DNA of 5,161 nt from assembly GCA_007135355.1 (NCBI GenBank), contig SLJA01000164.1, positions 1-5,161 on the forward strand, in the 5' to 3' direction. A model generated the notes under the pieces. It saw nothing but the letters and a program-made list of their open reading frames with translations. It did not search any database and was not told the DNA's origin. Positions 1 through 5,161 of this stretch are shown here, piece by piece. Within the stretch, counting starts at the first letter, position 1; each line of letters starts with the position of its first letter. The translations under genes and the position numbers were made by a program. The DNA is from Wenzhouxiangella sp. GTDB lineage: Bacteria; Pseudomonadota; Gammaproteobacteria; Xanthomonadales; Wenzhouxiangellaceae.

Positions 1-1865
1 TAACGCGGGGCCTCGCACAGGCAGTGGGCCATCACACCCGGGCGCCCGTGGCGCGTGCTGTTGAAAACGAGATGCAGGTCCGCCAGCAAGCCCGCGCGCA
101 AATCCCGCGGCATCCAGTTGAGCCATGAAGCAGCGGGGTCGAAGCCGGCGGCCAGAATCGCTTGCGCGCCCATCTGGGTCAGGAACTGCTGCCACGGTTT
201 AAGCTCCGGTTCCACGTAGCTGAAGCGAAAGTCTTCGCCCAGGCCGGCCATGCGCGCGGCCGAGCCGATCGCCTCTTCCAGCGTGCCGAGCTGGTCGACC
301 AGGCCACGTTGTTGCGCTTGGGCACCGGTCCAGACCCGGCCTTGGGCCACGGCCTCAACCTCGGCAACGCTCAGATCACGATGGTCCGCCACCAGGCCGA
401 TGAATTCGCGATAGCCATGCTCAATGATGCTCTGCAACAGCTGGCGTGCCTCGTCATCCAGTTCCAGGTCCGGGCGCAGCGCGCTGGACAAGGGCGTGGT
501 GCCGACGCCGTCGGTGTAAACGCCGATCTTGGCCAGGGTGTCCTGGAAGGTCGGGAAGAAGCCGAAGATACCGATGGAACCGGTGATCGTCGATGGATAA
601 GCCCAGATTTCATCGGCCCCCATCGCAATCCAGTAGCCGCCCGAGGCGGCCACGTTGCCGAAGCTGACCACCACCGGTTTGCCGGCCTCGCGCAGGGCCA
701 TCAACTCCCTCCGGATCAACTCCGAGGCGAACGCACTGCCGCCGCCGGAATCCACCCGCAACACCACGGCGCGGATGCTATCGTCGTGCAGGGCCTGGCG
801 AATCAGACGCGATGTACTGTCGGCGCCAATGGTCCCGGCCGGCTGGGCACCTTCCACGATCACGCCCTGGGCGACGATCACGCCAACCTGTTCGCTGGGC
901 CGTCGCAGCTTTTTCGGTTCGGGCATGGCGGCCAGGGTGGCAAAACCGATGTTGCGGAAACTGCCGTTGTCATCGGGCGCCCCGCGTAGCGCCATTTCAG
1001 CGCGCATTTCCGGCCGGCTGACCAGGCGGTCGACCAGACCGCGGTCCAGGGCCATCTGCGCGATATCCCCTTCGGCAGCCTGCAAATGGCTGGAAAAGTT
1101 TTGCGTCAGCTCCGTCATGACCTCAACCGGCATGCCGCGGTTGCGCGCGGTCATTTCTACGTAGCGCTGCCACAGATCATTGAGGAAATACTCGGTCGCC
1201 TCGCGATCTTCCGGCGACATATCGGAGCGAATGAACGGCTCCATGGCGGACTTGTACTCGCCGACCCGGATCAGGTTGACATCCACACCCAGGCGCTCCA
1301 GCCCCTCGGCAAAGTACTGGCGGAAGAAACCATAGCCAGTCAACAGCACCGCGCCGTCCGGATCCAGCCAGATTTCATCGGCCAGCGACGCCATGAAGTA
1401 CTGACCCTGGCCAAAGAAACCGCCGTAGGCAATTACCGGTTTGCCGCTGGCGCGAAAACGCTCAAAGGCGGCGCTCAACTCGAGCATGATCCCCGGGGCA
1501 ACCCCGATCAGCTCTTCGGTCGAAATCAGCACCTGGGTGATACGATCGTCGTCGGCTGCCCGCTCCAGGGCATGGAGGATATCGCGCAACTGAGTCTCGG
1601 CCACGCCCTGTCCCAGGGCTTCGTTCAAGGCGCGCTCAATCGGCGAGCCGGTGTGCTCTTCGACGATGAAGCCGCGCGGATTCAGCACCAGCGTGGTGTC
1701 TTCTTCGACCACCAGTTGATCCCCACCGCGCACGATCGCCCCGATGATCAGGGCCAGCACCAGCAGAAAGACAATATTGAAGGTGGCCATGCGCAAAGCA
1801 GTAACGCCGCGCCAAAAGCCGAGCCAAAGCCGAACAAGGATATTGGGTTTCGAGGAATGCGCCAT
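1..1865 (-). CDS. sppA: Signal peptide peptidase SppA, 67K type (S49 family), stop codon cut by window edge
   Basis: Inner-membrane serine protease that degrades signal peptides left after secretion. The frame from ATG at 1865 stays open to base 3, giving 621 residues; E. coli SppA has 618. The last codon is cut after TA and the C-terminus (HCLCEAPR) matches where the family ends, so the missing base probably completes a stop. Residues 26-45 form one hydrophobic N-terminal membrane anchor; the rest should be periplasmic. Two S49 repeats follow. The catalytic lysine is K205 in EYKSAMEPF (codon 1251-1253) and the nucleophile is S408 in AASGGYW (codon 642-644); E. coli has K209 and S409, nearly the same spacing. 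The segment normally read as DSPGGS is DSGGGS here (735-752). The start is secure: no ATG, GTG or TTG lies in frame between it and the upstream stop at 1935. The ribosome site is weak (GGCGAG, 6 bases upstream). It lies 69 bases downstream of norM on the same strand. Confidence 0.95.
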   Translation of the reverse strand, partial: MAHSSKPNILVRLWLGFWRGVTALRMATFNIVFLLVLALIIGAIVRGGDQLVVEEDTTLVLNPRGFIVEEHTGSPIERALNEALGQGVAETQLRDILHALERAADDDRITQVLISTEELIGVAPGIMLELSAAFERFRASGKPVIAYGGFFGQGQYFMASLADEIWLDPDGAVLLTGYGFFRQYFAEGLERLGVDVNLIRVGEYKSAMEPFIRSDMSPEDREATEYFLNDLWQRYVEMTARNRGMPVEVMTELTQNFSSHLQAAEGDIAQMALDRGLVDRLVSRPEMRAEMALRGAPDDNGSFRNIGFATLAAMPEPKKLRRPSEQVGVIVAQGVIVEGAQPAGTIGADSTSRLIRQALHDDSIRAVVLRVDSGGGSAFASELIRRELMALREAGKPVVVSFGNVAASGGYWIAMGADEIWAYPSTITGSIGIFGFFPTFQDTLAKIGVYTDGVGTTPLSSALRPDLELDDEARQLLQSIIEHGYREFIGLVADHRDLSVAEVEAVAQGRVWTGAQAQQRGLVDQLGTLEEAIGSAARMAGLGEDFRFSYVEPELKPWQQFLTQMGAQAILAAGFDPAASWLNWMPRDLRAGLLADLHLVFNSTRHGRPGVMAHCLCEAPR

Positions 1866-1894
1866 GGAAGGCTCGCCGTCAGGATCGAGCGCAA

Positions 1895-1923
1895 AGTTTA
1901 GTGCGCCGGCGTGACGATCACAA
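1895..1923 (-). promoter_or_regulatory. Weak candidate sigma-70 promoter for sppA
   Basis: On the minus strand, TTGTGA (1923-1918, 4 of 6 bases matching TTGACA) is followed after exactly 17 bases by TAAACT (1900-1895, 4 of 6 matching TATAAT). This would start transcription near 1888, about 23 bases before the sppA ATG. The spacer contains a small inverted repeat, GTGA-TCG-TCAC (1911-1921), that could be an operator half-site pair or chance. Such matches are common by chance, so sppA may instead depend on readthrough from norM. Confidence 0.25.
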
Positions 1924-1934
1924 TGTGCAAGAGG

Positions 1935-3302
1935 TCATGGACGAGCGCCCACGGCGCTGACCCTGCCTCGGCTCAGTCGCAGGTAACGGGCGGTCAGCAA
2001 CACCGCGGCCACGCTCAAGCCGGTCAGGATGCCCACCCACATGCCGGCCGGCCCCCACTCGGCGCGGAAGGTCAGCCACCAGCCCACGCTGATGCCAATC
2101 ATCCAGTAGGCCAGCACGCTGTAGACCATGGGGATGCGGGTGTCCTTCATGCCGCGCAGGGCGCCGGCGGCGGCGACCTGCACCCCATCCGACAACTGGA
2201 AAATCGCGCCGAACAGCAGCAGACTCGCCCCCAGCGCGATCACTTCCGGATCCGCGGTGTACAGGCGCACAATCTGCTCTGGGAACAGCACGATGATGGC
2301 GGCTGAGAACAGCGCAAACACCACCGCCATGCCGATGCCGACCAGGCCCGCGCGTCTAGCGCCCTCCGGATCGGCGCGGCCAATGGCGTTGCCCACGCGC
2401 ACCGTAATCGCCCCGGACAGGCCCAGCGGTACCATGAACACCAGCCCGGTGTAATTCATCGCCACCTGGTGGGCGGCCACCGGCAGGGCGCCGAGGGTGC
2501 CGATCAGCAGGGCCGAGGCGACGAACAGTCCGCCCTCCATCAGCACCATGAAACCGATCGGCAGGCCGACCTTCAACAGCGCGATGATCTCGCGCCAATT
2601 CGGCGCCGTGAAACGAGCGAAAACGCCAAAAGGTCGGTACTGTGGTCGCCAGGCGACCCAGATGATCAGCAACAGCAGCTGCAGCCACAGCACGATGGCG
2701 GTAGCCCAGCCGGCCCCGACCGCACCCATGCGGGGGAAGCCGAGGTTGCCGAACATCAGCATCCAGTTCAGCGGAATGTTCAGCGCAATGCCCAGCAGCC
2801 CGACATACATGGTCGGCCGCGTGTGGCCCGTCCCTTCGGAAAAAAACCGCAGCGTCAACATCAAGGCCAGAGCCGGCGCGCCCCAGGCGATGGCACGCAG
2901 GTAGCCCATCGACAAGGTGGCCACGGCTTCGTCGACGTCAAGCGCCACCATCAGCGGGCCCGCCCCCAGGGCCAGGGCAATCAGGCCGGCAGCCAGGGCC
3001 AGCGCCAGCCACAAGGCCTGGCGGGTGAATTCACCGGCCTGAGCCCGGCGGCCGGCGCCGTCGAGCTGCGAGACCGTGGCCGAGACGGCCAGTAATACCC
3101 CCAGCGTGAACAGCATCCCGGCCGACCACACGGCAGAACCTACGGCAATTGCGCCCAGATCCACCGTACCCAGCCGCCCGGCCATGACGGTGTCGACGAA
3201 GTTCATGCCGAAATTGGTCAGCTGCCCGATCACCAGCGGCGCGGCCAGCACCAGGGTGCGGCGCACCTCGTGACTCAGCGGGGGCTGCGGCGAAGCTGGC
3301 AT
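1935..3302 (-). CDS. norM: NorM-type MATE family multidrug/cation antiporter
   Basis: Twelve-helix inner-membrane exporter that swaps Na+ or H+ for cationic drugs, dyes or metabolites. From ATG at 3302 it has 455 residues, the usual MATE length, and two MATE half-repeats separated near residues 220-240. Residues aligned by eye with Vibrio cholerae NorM are all present: D37 in NFVDTVMAG (NorM D36), E256 in LMEGGLF (E255) and D372 in QLSDGVQV (D371). Other family landmarks are SEGTGHTRP (155-163), NIPLNWMLMFG (175-185), AAHQVAMNYTGLVFMVPLG (276-294) and GALRGMKDTRIP (380-391). The frame stays open upstream to a GTG at 3419, which would add 39 non-hydrophobic, unconserved residues and run into the DUF3667 gene. 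I prefer the ATG because conserved MATE sequence begins eight residues later, although the ribosome site (GAG, 3 bases upstream) is poor. The substrate cannot be told from sequence. It is divergent from DUF3667 and upstream of sppA. Confidence 0.94.
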   Translation of the reverse strand: MPASPQPPLSHEVRRTLVLAAPLVIGQLTNFGMNFVDTVMAGRLGTVDLGAIAVGSAVWSAGMLFTLGVLLAVSATVSQLDGAGRRAQAGEFTRQALWLALALAAGLIALALGAGPLMVALDVDEAVATLSMGYLRAIAWGAPALALMLTLRFFSEGTGHTRPTMYVGLLGIALNIPLNWMLMFGNLGFPRMGAVGAGWATAIVLWLQLLLLIIWVAWRPQYRPFGVFARFTAPNWREIIALLKVGLPIGFMVLMEGGLFVASALLIGTLGALPVAAHQVAMNYTGLVFMVPLGLSGAITVRVGNAIGRADPEGARRAGLVGIGMAVVFALFSAAIIVLFPEQIVRLYTADPEVIALGASLLLFGAIFQLSDGVQVAAAGALRGMKDTRIPMVYSVLAYWMIGISVGWWLTFRAEWGPAGMWVGILTGLSVAAVLLTARYLRLSRGRVSAVGARP

Positions 3303-3354
3303 ATACTCGAGTGCTTGAACAGGGGAGCGGCATTGTTGTCCGGGAGCGCCATCC
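3303..3354. promoter_or_regulatory. 52-base divergent intergenic region between norM and the DUF3667 gene
   Basis: This short gap must hold start signals for both directions unless the promoters lie inside the genes. Leftward (norM), TTGCAA (3360-3355) and AACAAT (3337-3332) are 17 bases apart, each matching 4 of 6 consensus bases, and would start transcription near 3325. Rightward (DUF3667), TATACT (3302-3307, 5 of 6) is a fair -10 box but has no recognisable -35 and overlaps the norM start codon. An 8-base palindrome, ACTCGAGT, sits at 3305-3312. The gap is seen directly; the promoter assignments are low-confidence inference. Confidence 0.35.
3342..3346 (+). promoter_or_regulatory. Ribosome binding site supporting a TTG start
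   Basis: GGGAG lies 8 bases before TTG at 3355. It is the main support for the TTG start of the DUF3667 gene: the frame has a stop at 3316-3318, no ATG or GTG follows before the zinc-ribbon cysteines, and the nearby ATG at 3368 is in another frame. Confidence 0.55.
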
Positions 3355-4320
3355 TTGCAAGCCAGAGATGAAACACCGACACGATCCAGGCCGGCGCGCG
3401 AGTGCAACAATTGTGGCACCCTGCTCAGCGGGCCCTACTGCCACCGCTGCGGACAACCGGCGCGGTCGTTCATCCGCGCCCTGCCCGGCCTGGTCGGCGA
3501 AGTCGCCTCGGAAACCCTGTACTACGACTCGCGCATGTGGCGCACACTACAGCGCCTGCTGTTCAGGCCCGGCTGGCTGTCACATGAGTATGTGGCCGGC
3601 AAGCGGGCCCGCTACACGCCGCCGGTGCGGCTGTACCTGGTCGCCAGTATTCTGGCCTTTCTAATCGTGACGCTGGTCATCAGCAGTGCTGATCTGAGCG
3701 GCATGCCGGATGATGCCGCTCAAGGCTTCGCCGACGGCTCCGGCGGCGCCATCCAATTCGGCAGCCAGGACTGGCATCCGGAAGACAATCCGCTGGAATT
3801 GTCCTGGCTGGGACCCGCCGGCAACGCCTGGCTCAACCGCCAGGTAGCCATCATCGACGCCAATGCGCGCGAGACCGTGCACAACCCGGCCCGCTTCGTG
3901 CGAACGGCCGCCGGCATGCTGCCGCAGACCATGTTCGTGATCCTGCCGCTGTTTTCAGCCTGGGTTGCGGTGTTCTATTTGTTCGCCCGCCGTTATTACA
4001 TCGAACACCTGCTGTTGCAGGTGCACAACCATGCGTTTGTGTTCCTGAGTCTGGTCGGGCTGTATCTGATCGCCCTGGTGCGCGGCCTGCTGGACCAAGC
4101 CACCTTCTTCGGTCACGGTCTGCTCGGCGGCCTGTTGTACTGGGCCGCCGTGGCCATCGCGCTGTGGATTCCGGCCTATGTACTGATCAGCATGAAACGC
4201 TTTTACGGTCAGGGCTGGGGGCTGACCGTGGTCAAGTACCTGGTGCTGAGCCTGTCCTACCTGGTGATGCTGATGTTTGCCCTGGTGGCCGTCGTCATTC
4301 TGGGTGTCTGGCGACTTTAG
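3355..4320 (+). CDS. DUF3667 family membrane protein with N-terminal zinc ribbon
   Basis: Uncharacterised inner-membrane protein of 321 residues; no biochemical role is known to me. A cytoplasmic-looking N-terminus carries a four-cysteine zinc ribbon, C17-X2-C20 and C29-X2-C32 (CNNCGTLLSGPYCHRCGQ). The family pattern continues with RPGWLSHEYVAGKRARYTPP (71-90). Hydrophobic segments are at about 91-111, 191-210, 226-242, 256-278 and 294-318, so about five membrane helices. A loop of roughly 80 residues (112-190), with an acidic first half, lies between the first two. Basic residues (KRAR 83-86, RR 212-213, KR 281-282) put the N-terminus inside and that loop in the periplasm by the positive-inside rule. 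A His-rich patch, EHLLLQVHNHAF (217-228), matches the family's second conserved block. It starts at TTG with GGGAG 8 bases upstream. It diverges from norM, and its TAG overlaps the stop of the convergent aminopeptidase gene. The family call is confident; function is unknown, and a sensor or membrane-stress role would be speculation. Confidence 0.87.
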   Translation: MQARDETPTRSRPARECNNCGTLLSGPYCHRCGQPARSFIRALPGLVGEVASETLYYDSRMWRTLQRLLFRPGWLSHEYVAGKRARYTPPVRLYLVASILAFLIVTLVISSADLSGMPDDAAQGFADGSGGAIQFGSQDWHPEDNPLELSWLGPAGNAWLNRQVAIIDANARETVHNPARFVRTAAGMLPQTMFVILPLFSAWVAVFYLFARRYYIEHLLLQVHNHAFVFLSLVGLYLIALVRGLLDQATFFGHGLLGGLLYWAAVAIALWIPAYVLISMKRFYGQGWGLTVVKYLVLSLSYLVMLMFALVAVVILGVWRL

Positions 4321-5161
4321 GCCAGGTCGTATTCCTGCTTGAGCCACGCCCACAGCGCGCGCAAGCCCTGCGCCTCACCGCCGGCCGGGCGCCCCGGACG
4401 GTCGCCCAGGTTCCAGGCGTAGATGTCGAGGTGATACCAGTCGATTTCCGGTGCCACGAAATGATCGAGAAACAGCGCGGCGGTCAGGCTGCCGGCGAAC
4501 TTGCTGGTGCCGGCGTTGGACAAGTCGGCGATGGGCGGCTTGATGTAGCTGTTGTAGGGCTTGTACAAGGGCAGGTGCCACAGCGGATCTTCGACCTGGA
4601 AGGACAGATCCTGGATGGCCCGCGCCTGCTGCTCATCGCGGGCGTAGATCGGCGGCAGGTCCTCGCCCAAGGCCACGCGAGCCGCGCCGGTGAGGGTGGC
4701 CATGTCGATGATGCGCTCGGCCCCCTCTTCGCTGGCCCAAGTCAAGGCATCGGACAGCACCACCCGCCCCTCGGCATCGGTATTGCCGATCTCCACGCTC
4801 AGTCCCTTGCGCGTCTTGATGATGTCGGACGGGCGATAGGCGTTACCCGCAATGGCGTTTTCGACCGCCGGGATATAGACACGCAGGTTCACCTTCAGCC
4901 CCAGCGCCATGATGATCCGCGCCAGGCCCAGCACGTGGGCCGCTCCGCCCATGTCTTTTTTCATCAGCACCATGCCGTCGCCGGGCTTGATGTTCAGGCC
5001 ACCGGAATCGAAGATCACCCCCTTGCCGACCAGCGCCAGCGGCGGCGCGTCCGGCTCTCCCCATTGCAGACGGATCAGGCAGGGCGGGCGGCTTGAGGCC
5101 TGGCCGACCACGTGGATGGCCGGAAACTCGCGCTCCAGGCGCTCACCGGAAATCACTTCGA
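4317..5161 (-). CDS. M17 leucyl aminopeptidase family protein, C-terminal part
   Basis: Two-metal (zinc/manganese) cytosolic exopeptidase that removes N-terminal residues from peptides. About 281 codons are visible; the N-terminal part lies beyond the right edge. A GTG at 5154-5156 is internal, since the frame continues to the edge and M17 proteins need an upstream domain. Counting that valine as residue 1, the metal ligands are K45, D50, D68, D127 and E129 and the catalytic pair is K57 and R131. The spacing is identical to E. coli PepA K270, D275, D293, D352, E354, K282 and R356. The signature reads NTDAEGRV (4761-4784) where PROSITE has a final L. The tail is HLDIYAWN...GGEAQGLRAL (4362-4433) rather than the PepA ATGRPV ending, suggesting the divergent PepA-like subfamily and not true PepA, so I give no symbol. 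All catalytic residues are intact, so it should be active. It converges on the DUF3667 gene with a 4-base overlap. Confidence 0.93.
   Translation of the reverse strand, partial: EVISGERLEREFPAIHVVGQASSRPPCLIRLQWGEPDAPPLALVGKGVIFDSGGLNIKPGDGMVLMKKDMGGAAHVLGLARIIMALGLKVNLRVYIPAVENAIAGNAYRPSDIIKTRKGLSVEIGNTDAEGRVVLSDALTWASEEGAERIIDMATLTGAARVALGEDLPPIYARDEQQARAIQDLSFQVEDPLWHLPLYKPYNSYIKPPIADLSNAGTSKFAGSLTAALFLDHFVAPEIDWYHLDIYAWNLGDRPGRPAGGEAQGLRALWAWLKQEYDLA

Noticed and set aside
162..989. Plus-strand open frame of 275 codons
   Set aside because: It is antisense to sppA, has no recognisable domain and is rich in H, Q, G and A, as expected from the complement of GC-rich codons. The minus frame holds a full S49 protein.
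1086..1901. Plus-strand open frame of 271 codons
   Set aside because: Antisense to the N-terminal half of sppA, low-complexity composition, no family signal.
1889..1906. Small hairpin GCGCA-N8-TGCGC between norM and sppA
   Set aside because: The stem has only 5 pairs and no run of T follows on the minus strand, so it is not a convincing terminator.
2469..3095. Plus-strand open frame of 208 codons
   Set aside because: Antisense to norM and dominated by Q, R, G and H; this is a typical shadow of a hydrophobic membrane protein.
3303..3419. 39-residue N-terminal extension of NorM starting from GTG at 3419
   Set aside because: The segment is not hydrophobic, does not resemble MATE N-termini, and would overlap the DUF3667 start by 65 bases. 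The ATG at 3302 gives the normal length.
4164..5096. Plus-strand open frame of 310 codons, the longest antisense frame on the right side
   Set aside because: It spans the end of DUF3667 and most of the aminopeptidase gene in the opposite sense. Both true frames have clear family motifs and this one has none.
1..5161. Search for CRISPR repeats, tRNA or rRNA genes, IS ends, toxin-antitoxin or phage genes
   Set aside because: No spaced direct repeats, no terminal inverted repeats, no transposase or RNA-gene pattern was seen by eye; nearly all bases are covered by four ordinary protein genes.

Overview
This is a GC-rich, gene-dense stretch of bacterial chromosome with four protein genes and almost no non-coding DNA. 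The protein types point to a high-GC gammaproteobacterium: a 67K-type SppA with both S49 repeats, a NorM-type MATE pump very close to the Vibrio NorM pattern, a DUF3667 zinc-ribbon membrane protein, and an M17 aminopeptidase with a GGEAQGLRAL-type tail. My best guess is the Xanthomonadales/Lysobacteraceae area. That placement is inference from remembered family patterns, not a computed phylogeny.

Layout from left to right. (1) 1-1865, minus strand: sppA, signal peptide peptidase. All 621 sense codons are visible and the window edge cuts through its probable stop codon. This long gene is easy to miss because its stop is not inside the window. (2) 1866-1934: a 69-base gap with a weak candidate promoter. 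(3) 1935-3302, minus strand: norM, a 12-helix cation-coupled drug/metabolite exporter lying upstream of sppA in the same direction. (4) 3303-3354: a 52-base divergent gap that must serve norM leftward and the next gene rightward. (5) 3355-4320, plus strand: an uncharacterised DUF3667 membrane protein that appears to start at TTG. (6) 4317-5161, minus strand: the C-terminal part of an M17 leucyl aminopeptidase-family enzyme. It converges on the DUF3667 gene, and their stop codons overlap by 4 bases.

How the genes may work together: norM and sppA could form one transcription unit. SppA (clearing cleaved signal peptides in the inner membrane) and the cytosolic aminopeptidase (finishing off short peptides) both belong to peptide turnover. 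NorM and the DUF3667 protein are inner-membrane proteins. I see no sequence evidence that the four form a dedicated system. There is no mobile element, CRISPR array, RNA gene or sizeable repeat. The most worthwhile items are the uncharacterised DUF3667 protein and the very tight, overlapping gene boundaries on both sides of it. I did not find a convincing undescribed system.
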